Part shown: piece by piece, positions 1-8,533 of the stretch
How the letters are laid out: the number at the start of each line of letters is the position of its first letter
Numbering within the stretch: position 1 is the stretch's first letter
Assembly (NCBI GenBank): GCA_003599595.1
Contig: QZIP01000048.1
Location: 1 to 38,284 of the forward strand
Direction of reading: 5' to 3'
From: Candidatus Parcubacteria bacterium
Lineage (GTDB): Bacteria; Patescibacteriota; Microgenomatia; Levybacterales; GWA1-39-11
Length of the DNA stretch: 38,284 bases
Program-made: the position numbers and the translations under genes
Notes under the pieces: model-generated
The model's database searches: none
What the model was told of the DNA's origin: nothing
What the model saw: only the letters and a program-made list of their open reading frames with translations

Positions 1-887
1 ACCCGCCGTTTTATTCCATATTCAGAAAGAGAAAGACCTTTTTTAAGAGCATATTCTCTTAGGTGAATGTTATGAGCTTTACTTCCAGTAAAATGCTGTA
101 AAAGAGCACCAAAGCTCTCAGGTTTTTGCACCATAAGGTCTACTTGTTTTCCTCCGGTTGTCAAAATTGAAGCGCTTGTATCACCTTTTTCTAATATTCT
201 CTCTTTTCCTGGAAAACTCACAAAATGATTAATTACTTCCTGAGGATTATTTGTAGCTACTGCAATATCTATATCTCCAACCGTCGGCATCATTCTTCTT
301 AGACTGCCAAGTGGAAAGACTTTGATAGCATCTTTTGACTCTTTTAGAAAATCTACAACCTTTTGGGCAAGCTCCAAAGCGTAAGGCAAGGGAGTTCTTC
401 CTGTTTTTGTTTTTCCTTGTTTATATTCATCAATAGCCCTTAAAATATCAGTTTCAGATTTTTTTCCAAATCCTGGAATCTCTGCAATTTTGCCTTGTTT
501 AGCTAGTTTTTTTACATCTTCAACAGCCGTTTTTCCATTCTCTAATTTAAAAGTTGATGCAATTTTATAAGCTTTTTTGGGACCAAAAGTGGGCACGTCC
601 AGTAAGGCAAAAGCCGCTTCAGGAACACCTTTCATTACTTCCTCAAAGTGTTTAACTTTTCCTTTGCTTATTAGTTCTTCAATGTAAGAAGTGATTGAGG
701 TTCCAATTCCTGGAATTTTGTCCAGCTTTCCTTCTCTGTATATGTCTGTCAGCTCAGTGTTTAGATGTTCTACTGTATCCGCTGCGCGTTCGTAGGCAAT
801 TATTTGAAATCTGTGTCTCTTTTCATCTTTAATACCATATGCTGCGGCAACCTTTCTTAGTAGTTGTGCAATTTCTTTATTGGTCAT
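1..887 (-). CDS. polX: DNA polymerase X family protein (PolX), 5' part only
   Basis: The frame opens with ATG at 887 (minus strand) and runs off the left edge, giving at least 295 residues. X-family polymerases fill short gaps in base-excision repair or end joining. The N-terminal helix-hairpin-helix region is visible (KIPGIGTSI near residue 57, then IPGFGKKSE). The palm/nucleotidyltransferase part has GSLRR followed by GDIDIA near residues 203-208, with the two metal-binding aspartates, and VDLMV near residue 248 with the third. GSKAHN, typical of bacterial PolX, lies close to the cut. The C-terminal PHP domain that bacterial PolX usually carries would be outside the window, so full length cannot be judged. 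No strong Shine-Dalgarno is seen. It is transcribed away from the tRNA-Asp cluster. Confidence 0.93.
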   Translation of the reverse strand, partial: MTNKEIAQLLRKVAAAYGIKDEKRHRFQIIAYERAADTVEHLNTELTDIYREGKLDKIPGIGTSITSYIEELISKGKVKHFEEVMKGVPEAAFALLDVPTFGPKKAYKIASTFKLENGKTAVEDVKKLAKQGKIAEIPGFGKKSETDILRAIDEYKQGKTKTGRTPLPYALELAQKVVDFLKESKDAIKVFPLGSLRRMMPTVGDIDIAVATNNPQEVINHFVSFPGKERILEKGDTSASILTTGGKQVDLMVQKPESFGALLQHFTGSKAHNIHLREYALKKGLSLSEYGIKRR

Positions 888-1031
888 AATAAACCTTAAA
901 TCATATATTAGCAGATGGTTGACTGATCTTCAATAATTTGTTACTATAAACCAGGTTTGTAAATATTCTTTTTAGGCTCGTAGCAAAGACATTTTAAGTT
1001 GTTTTCTAGTGGTCTATGTAGATTGAGATTT

Positions 1032-1093
1032 GGGGTCGTAGCTCAGTTGGGAGAGGAACATCAAATATTCCTAGCCTCACTGCCTACCCCGTA
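1032..1093 (+). pseudogene. Broken copy of the tRNA-Asp 5' half
   Basis: The first 19 bases (1032-1050) are identical to the 5' end of the intact tRNA-Asp at 1105-1123, from the acceptor strand GGGGTCG to the start of the D-loop. After that the sequence diverges. A weak hairpin (GGAA/TTCC) and a terminal TACCCC that could pair with GGGGT give a rough tRNA-like outline, but there is no T-arm and no usable anticodon arm. I read it as a tRNA fragment, not a working tRNA. Confidence 0.7.
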
Positions 1094-1104
1094 TTTTGCG
1101 GCAT

Positions 1105-1178
1105 GGGGTCGTAGCTCAGTTGGTTAGAGCGCTTCCCTGTCACGGAAGAGGTCGCGGGTTCGAGTCCCGTCGACCCCG
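1105..1178 (+). tRNA. tRNA-Asp (anticodon GTC)
   Basis: Acceptor arms GGGGTCG (1105-1111) and CGACCCC (1171-1177) pair fully. The D-stem is GCTC/GAGC, the anticodon stem CTTCC/GGAAG closes the loop CTGTCAC with anticodon GTC, and the T-arm contains GTTCGAGT. The discriminator is G, as usual for Asp. A full CCA is not encoded (GCAA follows). Its acceptor 3' strand GACCCCG is followed nine bases later by the inverse CGGGGTC, and a second copy of its 3' half lies downstream. Confidence 0.95.
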
Positions 1179-1191
1179 CAAAATTTACGGG

Positions 1192-1234
1192 GTCACGGAA
1201 GAGGTCGCGGGTTCGAGTCCCGTCGACCCCGCAA
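1192..1234 (+). repeat. Duplicate of the tRNA-Asp 3' half (att-like direct repeat)
   Basis: The 43 bases at 1192-1234 are identical to 1139-1181, which run from the anticodon to just past the acceptor stem of tRNA-Asp, at a period of 53 bases. A duplicated tRNA 3' end is the classic footprint of site-specific integration, but only ten bases separate the copies, so any element is gone or the copy arose another way. Confidence 0.85.
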
Positions 1235-1281
1235 TACAAAAAATACTTTCTGCCCGGAAAGGAGGAATTAAAAATTAAAAT

Positions 1282-1908
1282 ATGTCTCCAAAATTAAAGA
1301 AAAATAAGGTAATTGATATTCCACAATTAAAAGGCACAGAATCCTACAAAAGCTTAATCTACGGAACCGTAACAGTTGCTGTCCTTTTTGTAATAGTAGT
1401 GTTTGGATTAAAAATAATATCCAGCAAACAACAAGGAGAAATCACAAAACAAGGAGCAGAAACAACGGCAGATGAAGTTGTTGGATCACAATCTCAAGGT
1501 AAAAAATATATAGTAGCTGAGGGCGATACTCTTTGGAGCATTGCAGTAGACAAATACGGCAACGGGTTTAAATGGAATGAAATTGCAAAAGCAAATAAAC
1601 TAGAAAACCCAAGCAATATAGAAAAGGGAACAGCACTAAATATTCCAGAAGTTAAAGAAAAAAAAGAATTGGCAAAAGCTGAAGAAGTAGAAAAAGAACA
1701 GCAAAAAGAGGTAGAAGAAGTGTCAGCACCTTCTGTTAAAGACAAGATTACAGGTAACACCTATACAGTAAAATCAGGTGATGACCTTTGGGATATTGCA
1801 ATCAGAGCTTATGGTGATGGATATAAATGGACAGAGATTGCACAAGCAAATAAGCTTGAAAATCCAAACATTATCCATAACGGAAACGTCCTTACTTTGC
1901 CCAGATAA
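1282..1908 (+). CDS. Membrane-anchored protein with two LysM domains
   Basis: A 208-residue protein: short basic N-terminus, one transmembrane helix at about residues 25-47 (LIYGTVTVAVLFVIVVFGL), LysM domain 1 at about 75-122 (YIVAEGDTLWSIA...), a Lys/Glu-rich linker at 123-158, and LysM domain 2 at about 160-207 (YTVKSGDDLWDIA...). LysM modules bind N-acetylglucosamine-containing glycans such as peptidoglycan, so the protein probably sits in the membrane with the LysM part outside, touching the wall. No catalytic domain is present. A Shine-Dalgarno-like AAAGGAGGA lies at 1258-1266, a little far from the ATG. It is directly downstream of the tRNA-Asp cluster, and this insertion history may have shaped its leader. 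Confidence 0.88.
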   Translation: MSPKLKKNKVIDIPQLKGTESYKSLIYGTVTVAVLFVIVVFGLKIISSKQQGEITKQGAETTADEVVGSQSQGKKYIVAEGDTLWSIAVDKYGNGFKWNEIAKANKLENPSNIEKGTALNIPEVKEKKELAKAEEVEKEQQKEVEEVSAPSVKDKITGNTYTVKSGDDLWDIAIRAYGDGYKWTEIAQANKLENPNIIHNGNVLTLPR

Positions 1909-1952
1909 AACCGTTGTCAGTTTTGCCCTGTGGTCCGTTTAATTCTAGAGGG

Positions 1953-1973
1953 TTAGAGAAGAGCATTCTCTAA
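1953..1973. terminator. Hairpin downstream of the LysM gene
   Basis: Eight-bp perfect stem TTAGAGAA/TTCTCTAA with loop GAGCA. Only a short AT-rich stretch follows and there is no real T-run, so it is a weak terminator candidate or an RNA 3'-end stabiliser. Confidence 0.3.
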
Positions 1974-2031
1974 ATATTTGGTGTGAAGAAGAATGAAGGG
2001 TAAGAAAGGTGAAAAAATGCGCTTGCGCTGA

Positions 2032-2046
2032 AAAGCTGCAAGCTTT
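2032..2046. repeat. Perfect triloop hairpin before tRNA-Gly
   Basis: AAAGCT-GCA-AGCTTT, a six-bp stem with a three-base loop, ends four bases before the tRNA-Gly acceptor stem. A smaller inverted repeat (GCGC-TT-GCGC) lies just upstream. It has the same geometry as the hairpins around the other tRNA genes. Confidence 0.7.
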
Positions 2047-2049
2047 GAA

Positions 2050-2123
2050 GCGGGATTAGTACACCGGTAGTATGCTACCTTCCCAAGGTAGAGAAGCCAG
2101 TTCGATTCTGGTATCCCGCTCCA
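2050..2123 (+). tRNA. tRNA-Gly (anticodon CCC)
   Basis: Acceptor GCGGGAT pairs with ATCCCGC, the D-stem is GTAC/GTAT, the anticodon stem CTACC/GGTAG closes the loop TTCCCAA (anticodon CCC), and the T-arm contains GTTCGATT. Discriminator T and an encoded CCA (2121-2123) complete it. Confidence 0.93.
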
Positions 2124-2125
2124 TA

Positions 2126-2227
2126 CGGTACTTAAAATCACAAAAGAACGAATTACCCCAAGATATCAAGCAAAAAATGGGTTTGAGCCAACAAATTTTA
2201 GCCAAGAGAAAAGAAAATTTTTACTAG
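2126..2227 (+). other. Possible protein C-terminal relic after tRNA-Gly
   Basis: A 33-codon frame ending at TAG 2225-2227 reads like a real protein tail (YLKSQKNELPQDIKQKMGLS and on) but has no plausible start because it emerges from the tRNA. It may be the end of a gene whose front was lost. The family is not recognised. Confidence 0.25.
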
Positions 2228-2246
2228 TAACGTGAATCGCACTTAA

Positions 2247-3050
2247 TCAACTGTGAATAATTTCTTGAAGTTGTTTGTGTAGTTCTGGGGATCCTGCGCA
2301 AATAGTAAAGTTCTCTTGTGCTCTAACTAAGGGATTTGAGTAATTCATTGGTTTACCCCAAAAGTCAGTAACAACTCCACCTGCCTCTTCGACAATAGGT
2401 TGAAGTGCAACATTGTCCCAAATTTTTGTTGTTTGATTCAAAAAAGCTCCATAACGACCGGCTGGAACTTGTGCCATGTCGTAGGCACTATTTGTGGTTC
2501 TTAAATTTCGTATGTTGAGAATAATCTTAGTTAAAACACTAGTTTCCTTGAAAGTTATTTCAGGATCTTCTTGATGACCGTCAATACCATAGGCTACTAG
2601 AGAGGATAACAATCTTTTTTCTCCAGTTACTTGAATTTTCTGTCCGTTGCAAAAGGCGGCCATTCCTTTTTGTGCACTGTATAACTGGTCGAACGCGGGT
2701 AATACAATACCACCTGCTATTGCCTGACCATCATCAAGGAGTCCAACCATTATTCCATACGTAGGTAGCCCATTGGCAAAATTACTTGTCCCATCAATTG
2801 GGTCTACTACCCAAGTAAAATTTGATTTTTTATCGATGACTCCAGCTTCCTCATCAATAATATTGTAATCGGGATAAGTTTCTTGAATTTTCTTAACAAT
2901 GAACTTTCCGACTTCTAAGTCAGTTTCCGTTAAAACTTGGTTATTGTCACTAGTTTTAATGGATGATGAAACTTTGCCAAAACTGTGATTAGCAATCTTT
3001 GCGGCCTCTTTTAGAGTTTCTTGAATAAATTCGGTGTAGTCAATTTGCAT
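2247..3050 (-). CDS. Inositol monophosphatase family phosphatase
   Basis: Metal-dependent sugar-phosphate phosphatase of the IMPase/SuhB/CysQ superfamily, cytoplasmic, hydrolysing a phosphate monoester such as inositol-1-phosphate, histidinol-phosphate or PAP. The exact substrate cannot be told. In the 267-residue product (ATG at 3050), the metal-site motifs are all there: DEE near residue 66-68, the signature WVVDPIDGTSNF near 80-91, and IWDNVALQP near 210-218 with the final metal aspartate, followed by EEAGG. An in-frame TTG at 3062 would add four residues; ATG is preferred. No clear Shine-Dalgarno precedes either. Length is typical of the family (about 260-270). It lies between tRNA-Gly and a transposase remnant and has no obvious operon partner. 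Confidence 0.9.
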   Translation of the reverse strand: MQIDYTEFIQETLKEAAKIANHSFGKVSSSIKTSDNNQVLTETDLEVGKFIVKKIQETYPDYNIIDEEAGVIDKKSNFTWVVDPIDGTSNFANGLPTYGIMVGLLDDGQAIAGGIVLPAFDQLYSAQKGMAAFCNGQKIQVTGEKRLLSSLVAYGIDGHQEDPEITFKETSVLTKIILNIRNLRTTNSAYDMAQVPAGRYGAFLNQTTKIWDNVALQPIVEEAGGVVTDFWGKPMNYSNPLVRAQENFTICAGSPELHKQLQEIIHS

Positions 3051-3111
3051 AATATAAGTCAATCTCTGTAGTCAAGACAGCCAGTATACATTACAACAGG
3101 TTCATCCCGGA

Positions 3112-3522
3112 TTGTCAATATTCCTCCGATCCCGGATCGGATATAACGGATATAAGACTGTCTATCCAGGAAGAATCAAGGATTGGCAATCAGACAATGG
3201 CTCAGAGAATCTTGGGGAATTTGATCAACAATTAGAAAAAGACCAGATTCCTCATTATTTTTCCTATCCCAGGTGTCCAAAAATTAATACCTATATTGAA
3301 AGATATAATAGAACTCTGCAAGAAGAATTTATTGATAGCAATCTTGATATTATCCATGACAAGAAACTGTTACATCAAAAACTCTCTAAATATCTTATTT
3401 GGTACAACACTAAAAGACCTCATAAATCACTAGATCTTAAAAGTCCGTTACAATATCTTTTGGAGAAAGGAGGAATGTTGCAAAAGTCCTTGGCTTATAC
3501 AGAAATTTGCAATTTTTTATAA
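3112..3522 (+). pseudogene. Transposase remnant (integrase core, IS3/IS481-like), 3' part
   Basis: About 130 codons keep the second half of a DDE integrase core: SDNGSE (second catalytic Asp near residue 28), SYPRCPKIN, IERYNRTLQEEF with the catalytic Glu near residue 63, and WYNTKRPHKSL. The helix-turn-helix and the first catalytic Asp are missing, so it cannot be an active transposase alone. The apparent start falls in sequence holding a perfect hairpin (3126-3140), at about the point where homology to the family begins. No intact inverted repeats were recognised. It is an IS relic. Confidence 0.88.
3126..3140. repeat. Perfect triloop hairpin at the transposase break point
   Basis: CCGATC-CCG-GATCGG, six-bp stem with three-base loop, lies at the 5' junction of the truncated transposase frame. 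Confidence 0.65.
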
Positions 3523-3561
3523 TATCATTTATACTAGTAAAAAGAACAAAATTATCTAAAA

Positions 3562-5145
3562 ATGGAAAATTTTGCAGAGGGTGAGAATATTGATAGAACA
3601 ATTCAAACAGAGAGAAAGGATACTAAGCCTGAGTTTGCTCTGGATGGATGGCAATACCGCGACAGAGAATCAGTCACTACTTTAATAAATAGAGTTTCAC
3701 AGCAAAACCCAGAATTAAAACCAAAGCTAGAAACAGCCCTTGCCGAAGGAGGAGGGAAAGCTTTTGGGTTAAAAATTTGTGAAATGGTAGCCAGAAACTT
3801 TACTGACCCAGAAACATTATGTAGTCTAACAGTACCTGAATGGAAAATTGTTTTTGATATAAACGAGATTGATCCTGTAAAATATAAAGGAATAATCTTA
3901 AGAAGCTCAACTGACGATGAAGATTGGATTGACCCAGCTAGTGGTGTTCACGCAAGTTACAAGCTTATTTCTCCAGATAATCCTTTCCCAGACAAGAGTT
4001 CAGCAGCATTCAAGAGAGACCGAGAAAGTGGAGCTTTGTTTAACTCGCATTACATTGAGCAACCTATTCAGGAAGGATTTGGATTGGTCGTTGATGTTGG
4101 CTATAGCGAGATATTAGGAAAACCGGTGGTCAGGATGTGTTCTGGAAATCTAAGAGGAGACCGCACTGAAGAATTTACTTCGGCAGTAAGTGATACCGAA
4201 GCAGCGGTCGGAGCTTGGGATAGTGAAGGAAGGCCAGTTACAGGTATTGTTGATTATCGTCATCGAACATTTTTTGACTCTCAAGATAGTTCTCCTGGAA
4301 GTTTTGCCAAAGGCTTAGTGGAAGCGCTGAGAAAAACAGGTATAAATTTTGGAGTACAGGTAGAGATAGTAGTAAATCCAGCTAATCCAAAAGATTTTCG
4401 CCTCATACAATTACGCCCAACACCGGAAAATATCACTAAAACAATGAGGACGGATGATGAGTTAGTTCGAAAAACAGAGCTGGGGATTGAGGGTATAGAA
4501 CCCCGATCGGTTTTTAAAACGGCTTCCGTTAATGGCAAGTTTGATGTTCTTGCAGGTGTGTCTATTGTCAGCAAAGCTCCTTATGTGGATGGCCTTGATA
4601 ACTTAACCTCTCCTGGCTGGGACGGAAAGTTATCCCTAAATTTGGCAGAGAAGCTTGACACAAGGCGTAGTGTAAGAGGGGGTATCGCTATTTGTAGTCC
4701 TCGAGCTTTTCAAGGAAAATACGCTGACTTAGTAGCCCTTTCGGGTATTTATTTAGAGAACAATGCTGATGTATTAATTACGCCAACACCAATAAAACCA
4801 AATAATACGCATGGCGCTATCAATGATCTAAGCCAGCATGCTTATTGCGTGCTAGACAGAAGTAGTATGATATCCGTAACCGAAGATCAGTGCTCAGAAC
4901 TGGAAAGAAATTCCAGAGAAGGCAGAGCGATGCAGGTTATTTCTGATGGGTTAATTGCCGATGTTCGCATTTTCGATCAAAAAGAGAGTCCGAGGACTTC
5001 CGACAACTCTGAACCTTTAAAGGATGCAGGAAAGGATTTTACTACGTGGCCTGATGGTTCAATACATCATATATCTGGTGCGTATACTGTAAATGGACGA
5101 TGGTATTCCCGAAGGGGTTATCCTATGAAGGAACCACCTAAATAA
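3562..5145 (+). CDS. Orphan PEP-synthase/PPDK N-terminal-like ATP-grasp protein
   Basis: This 527-residue protein resembles the ATP-binding half of pyruvate phosphate dikinase / PEP synthase, but distantly. Cues in order: GGGKAFGLKICEM at about 63-75, like the GGKGANLAEM start of the fold; RSSTDDED at about 114-121, matching the RSSATAED phosphate-binding motif; GFGLVVDVGYSEILG at about 172-186; VEIVVNP and QLRPTP at about 268-288, matching the end of the ATP-grasp domain (family form QARP). The C-terminal part has THG and SQHA near residues 416-428, faintly like the TGG...SHAA mobile phosphohistidine domain. There is no PEP/pyruvate TIM-barrel. It might phosphorylate or ligate an unknown partner. 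The start ATG at 3562 has no Shine-Dalgarno. It follows a transposase relic. Confidence 0.6.
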   Translation: MENFAEGENIDRTIQTERKDTKPEFALDGWQYRDRESVTTLINRVSQQNPELKPKLETALAEGGGKAFGLKICEMVARNFTDPETLCSLTVPEWKIVFDINEIDPVKYKGIILRSSTDDEDWIDPASGVHASYKLISPDNPFPDKSSAAFKRDRESGALFNSHYIEQPIQEGFGLVVDVGYSEILGKPVVRMCSGNLRGDRTEEFTSAVSDTEAAVGAWDSEGRPVTGIVDYRHRTFFDSQDSSPGSFAKGLVEALRKTGINFGVQVEIVVNPANPKDFRLIQLRPTPENITKTMRTDDELVRKTELGIEGIEPRSVFKTASVNGKFDVLAGVSIVSKAPYVDGLDNLTSPGWDGKLSLNLAEKLDTRRSVRGGIAICSPRAFQGKYADLVALSGIYLENNADVLITPTPIKPNNTHGAINDLSQHAYCVLDRSSMISVTEDQCSELERNSREGRAMQVISDGLIADVRIFDQKESPRTSDNSEPLKDAGKDFTTWPDGSIHHISGAYTVNGRWYSRRGYPMKEPPK

Positions 5146-5242
5146 TTGTTTGAATTCCCTCCTTCTGGGACTGACCTTACCCCACTTTTATAAATAACTT
5201 GTAAAACACTATACTTTTATATAGGCTTAATTAATATTTAGT

Positions 5243-5326
5243 GTGGTACAAGAAGTTTTTATTAGTGCAAAAGAAGATGATGTTTGGATAAATATAGAAA
5301 TTCCAATCAAATTAGAAAGCAAATAA
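5243..5326 (+). CDS. Possible 27-aa micro-protein
   Basis: GTG at 5243 opens a 27-codon frame ending at TAA 5324-5326 (VVQEVFISAKEDDVWINIEI and on). A TAATAT box ends five bases before the GTG, which fits the leaderless pattern seen elsewhere in the window. The alternation of charged and aliphatic residues looks protein-like, but the frame is very short and could equally be a relic. Confidence 0.3.
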   Translation: MVQEVFISAKEDDVWINIEIPIKLESK

Positions 5327-5367
5327 GAGCAGGCAAGTTAATACGCAATTCCTCTCTGATATGTAAA

Positions 5368-5395
5368 TTGATAAAAAGTGATAAAATAATACAAT
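5368..5395 (+). promoter_or_regulatory. Promoter for the GT2 gene
   Basis: TTGATA (5368-5373), 16-base spacer, TACAAT (5390-5395). The start codon lies nine bases further on, so the mRNA would have almost no leader. Confidence 0.6.
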
Positions 5396-5404
5396 AAAAT
5401 AACA

Positions 5405-6160
5405 ATGGAATTAATTTTCCCTAAAAATCCCACTACTTCCTGGATAATACGCACAAAAAATGAAGAAAAATGGCTCGGTGAGGTTTTAAGAGGCTTATTT
5501 GTGCAAAGCAGGTTAGACTTTGAAGTAGTAATCGTAGACTCCGGTTCTACTGACAAAACTTTAGAAATAATTAAAAGTTATCCTATACGTAAAGTTATCA
5601 ACATTCCTTCCTCTGACTTTAATTATAGTTATGCTATCAATTTAGGAGGCAAAGAAGCTTGGGGTAAATATATTGGTATTTTAAGTGGTCATTCTCTGCC
5701 TGTTAGCAGAACTTGGTATCAAGATGTCATGATCAACTTTAGTAATCCCAAAGTAGCAGCTGTTACAGGCTATTATCATGCTTTGCCAGATAGTTCAGTA
5801 AATGAAAAACTGAGAGATTTATATTTTGACGTAAGAGAACTAAAAAAAGAACATAAATCAAAATATATGACAAATACAAATGCAATTATAAGAAAAGACT
5901 TATGGAGAGAGTATTATTTTGATGAAAACCTAGAGGAATGTGAAGATTATGATTGGGCATGCGAAATGCTTGCAAGAGGTTATGACATTATAAAAGATCC
6001 GGTCTTCAATGTTTATCACTCCCATGGAGGATTTGGAAGACCTACTTATGATGAAAGAGTTATTAAATGGCAAAAAACTCTTGCGTTGATTGATGCAAAA
6101 AAACGCCCAAGTAAATCGCATTCTAATATAAAATATAAGATTGAGAAACTAGGAGAATGA
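5405..6160 (+). CDS. Family 2 glycosyltransferase
   Basis: A GT-A fold glycosyltransferase that moves a sugar from a nucleotide donor to a surface polysaccharide or lipid acceptor. The N-terminal motif [13 protein letters not shown], then [12 protein letters not shown] near residues 41-52, is the nucleotide-binding signature of GT2, and [11 protein letters not shown] near 178-188 is the acidic catalytic-base region. At the usual DXD position there is LSGHSLP (about 93-99), which is the form seen in rhamnosyltransferase-like GT2 members and is not by itself a defect. There is no membrane segment, so it is cytosolic or membrane-peripheral. At 251 residues it is a single-domain enzyme. Its 3' end overlaps the end of lemA by 12 bases on the opposite strand. 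Confidence 0.9.
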   Translation: MELIFPKNPTTSWIIRTKNEEKWLGEVLRGLFVQSRLDFEVVIVDSGSTDKTLEIIKSYPIRKVINIPSSDFNYSYAINLGGKEAWGKYIGILSGHSLPVSRTWYQDVMINFSNPKVAAVTGYYHALPDSSVNEKLRDLYFDVRELKKEHKSKYMTNTNAIIRKDLWREYYFDENLEECEDYDWACEMLARGYDIIKDPVFNVYHSHGGFGRPTYDERVIKWQKTLALIDAKKRPSKSHSNIKYKIEKLGE

Positions 6161-6703
6161 CACCTCTACGTCTTTTTTGGCTTCTTCACTTGCTTCAAAG
6201 AAGTCCCTTTTCTGAAAATGAAAAATATTAGCTATTATGTTGTAGGGGAAAGTTTCTATTTTGATATTTAGCTCTCTAACATTGGCATTATAAAACCTTC
6301 TTGAATTTTCAATCTTATCCTCTGTTTCTGTTAACTGACCTTGCAAATTAGAAAAATTTTCTGAAGCACGCAAATTTGGATATGCTTCTGCTACAGCAAA
6401 AAGTGACTTTAGCGCATTTGTTAGCATATCATCTGCCGCCGCCGCTTGTGGAGGATTTTTAGCGTTCATCAAAGCAGATCTGGCCTTAGTAACCTCTTCA
6501 AATACACCTTTTTCGTGCTTGGCATATCCTTTAACTGTCTCAACCAAATTTGGAATCAAAGACGCTCTTCTTTTTAGCTGTACTTCAATATCGGACCAAG
6601 CATTTTTAGTTTGATTAATTAATGAAATAAAGCTATTATAGGCAATAATTACCCAAAAAATAATAACTGCCAAAACACCTACAATTATATATAAAATATT
6701 CAT
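6149..6703 (-). CDS. lemA: LemA family membrane protein
   Basis: A 184-residue LemA family protein with one N-terminal transmembrane helix (about residues 4-24) and a long alpha-helical body. Family signatures are plain: [44 protein letters not shown] near the end. LemA proteins have the N-terminus outside and the helices in the cytoplasm; their role is not settled. The gene immediately follows the DUF2207 gene on the same strand with 67 bases between them, a pairing common in bacteria that suggests a shared envelope function. An AAGGGA stretch sits too close to the ATG to be an ideal Shine-Dalgarno. Confidence 0.93.
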   Translation of the reverse strand: MNILYIIVGVLAVIIFWVIIAYNSFISLINQTKNAWSDIEVQLKRRASLIPNLVETVKGYAKHEKGVFEEVTKARSALMNAKNPPQAAAADDMLTNALKSLFAVAEAYPNLRASENFSNLQGQLTETEDKIENSRRFYNANVRELNIKIETFPYNIIANIFHFQKRDFFEASEEAKKDVEVSFS

Positions 6704-6770
6704 ATTCCCTTACCTATCTATAATTATCGTATAAAAAAAATATCAAGTCAAATACAAAAACTATTAATCC

Positions 6771-8528
6771 CTACCAGCTTCCTCCACCCCCGCCTCCAAA
6801 TCCACCACCAGATGATCCTCCACCGCCAAAACCGCTTCCTGAAGAAACAAAGCTGTGTTTAGATGAAGGTCTGGAAGCAATAGCTGAAGTTAAAGAACGG
6901 GAAAAATTATTAATATTAGAGCTAAAAAGAATGGGATTAAAGGGTCTGTTGCTAATGTACCAGTTGGGTTGAGATGGTTTTAGTCCTAAGTCCTTAAAGG
7001 CTTGAGCAAATTTTTCTGTTATTCCAAAAACAATGGCATAAGGTAAAAGTTCATTAAATAAATTCTCTTTTTCCATAAATCTCTGCTTGTATACTTCTAC
7101 CTTTTCCATAAACAGCTTAAATCCAAGGATTTTTTTAAATGTTTGATTACCAGAAGTTGTTCTTTTAGCAAAAGATCTTGAAAGTATCAAAATGAAAAGT
7201 CCTAAAACTATTAAACCAAGACCAAGGCCGCTTAAGACACCGTATGGTTCGGATAATCCTACATAAAAGACAAAAGCTGAAAATGTTAATAGTGCTAATC
7301 CTAAAACCATATATCTGATTTTCACATTTTCCGGGTTGGTGGGGAAATAATTTTTGTCTACAACATCTTTGTAAAGCTTCTTTTTCACTTCTGACAAATC
7401 ATCATAAAACTGATTTTTAAGTTCTGATAGCTTAACAGTATCATCTTCTATAAAAATTCTGTCCAAAAGCTCTTTTTCGTAATCCAATAATTTCCCTTGA
7501 TCTTTTAATTTTTTGGTAAGAACGTAATCGGTTGAGCCAAAAAGCCATTTTTTCTCTTTTTCCTCTATTGCTAAAAAACCTCTAACCGCCAAATCTATAA
7601 TAGTTGCTGATACATCTAAAGTATCTGCTCTTTCATCAAGCAAAGTTCCTACCTCAGCAGGTCTTAAATTATCAGGAGGAGAATATTCCACCATAATTGC
7701 ACCTACAGACTCTTCCTTCCCTTTTTTCTTCCACCACCAGAAAGCAAATCCCACTCCAATTATTGAGGTAATTAAAAATACTAAAATATTAGGTGCAAAG
7801 ACTGAAGGCTCCCTGGAAAAGTAAGGACTATTAGGAGGAGGTGAAACCTGGATAATAGGAACCAACCCCTTTTTATATCCCACAACAATTGTTAAGCCCT
7901 CAGTAGCATTTAGCGGAGCAGAAGTTGTAAATTCGGCTTGAGTAAGAGAAGATAAATTGTAGTTACAAGACTTTTTTGATCCTATTTCCCCCTGAAAACA
8001 GGTTGCTTTAATAAGACCAGATTCCGGCAGAGTTATTACAGCAGAGGCTTGAGTAATAGGAACCGGCCATCCATTTCCGGTCACATCCCAGTAAAACTCA
8101 TCATAATCTTCAAAACCCCTTAAAACACCCATCGCCAGGTATTTAATTTGATACCGCTGTTTTCCGGAGATGGTTTTGTCAGCATCCCCTATTTGCAACC
8201 TAATATAATTATCAATTTTTGATTCCCTAACTGGCACTGGAGCATTGCTTAAACTAACAGACAGTAATTCGATTTCCGTATAAATATTAGTTCCATTATC
8301 AGAATAATAAATATAGGGGATATCGCGGAAAATACCATGTTTTTGAAGAAATCCAAAATCTACATCAATATTTTCCGTAACCTCAACTTTGCCATTTTCC
8401 TGAATATTTATCTGACTATCAAAACTATCAATAACCCAATTTTCAGAGGCAAAAACGGGAGAATTTGTTAAAGAAAAAAATAAGCCAATTGAAAATACGG
8501 TAATTATTGTACTTATTAACCGTCTCAT
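6771..8528 (-). CDS. DUF2207 predicted membrane protein
   Basis: A 585-residue protein with a signal peptide (residues 1 to about 27, ending ...NSPVFASE), an extracytoplasmic beta-rich domain starting WVIDSFDSQINIQENGKVEV, a transmembrane helix near 245-267 (NILVFLITSIIGVGFAFWWW), a cytoplasmic region with LAVRGFLAIEE, two further helices near 405-450, and a glycine-rich tail (SGFGGGGSSGGGFGGGG) typical of the family. Function is unknown; DUF2207 proteins are common next to LemA. The ATG lies five bases after a TATAAT box (8534-8539), so the transcript is probably leaderless and includes lemA. Confidence 0.93.
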   Translation of the reverse strand: MRRLISTIITVFSIGLFFSLTNSPVFASENWVIDSFDSQINIQENGKVEVTENIDVDFGFLQKHGIFRDIPYIYYSDNGTNIYTEIELLSVSLSNAPVPVRESKIDNYIRLQIGDADKTISGKQRYQIKYLAMGVLRGFEDYDEFYWDVTGNGWPVPITQASAVITLPESGLIKATCFQGEIGSKKSCNYNLSSLTQAEFTTSAPLNATEGLTIVVGYKKGLVPIIQVSPPPNSPYFSREPSVFAPNILVFLITSIIGVGFAFWWWKKKGKEESVGAIMVEYSPPDNLRPAEVGTLLDERADTLDVSATIIDLAVRGFLAIEEKEKKWLFGSTDYVLTKKLKDQGKLLDYEKELLDRIFIEDDTVKLSELKNQFYDDLSEVKKKLYKDVVDKNYFPTNPENVKIRYMVLGLALLTFSAFVFYVGLSEPYGVLSGLGLGLIVLGLFILILSRSFAKRTTSGNQTFKKILGFKLFMEKVEVYKQRFMEKENLFNELLPYAIVFGITEKFAQAFKDLGLKPSQPNWYISNRPFNPILFSSNINNFSRSLTSAIASRPSSKHSFVSSGSGFGGGGSSGGGFGGGGGGSW

Positions 8529-8533
8529 ATCTA

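Noticed and set aside
1032-1093. A second complete tRNA before tRNA-Asp
   Set aside because: The 5' 19 bases match, but there is no T-arm, no proper anticodon loop and no matching 3' acceptor beyond TACCCC.
1096-1278. A 60-codon open frame (MRHGVVAQLVRALPCHGRGR...)
   Set aside because: It runs through tRNA-Asp and its 3' copy; this peptide is the well-known translation artefact of tRNA genes.
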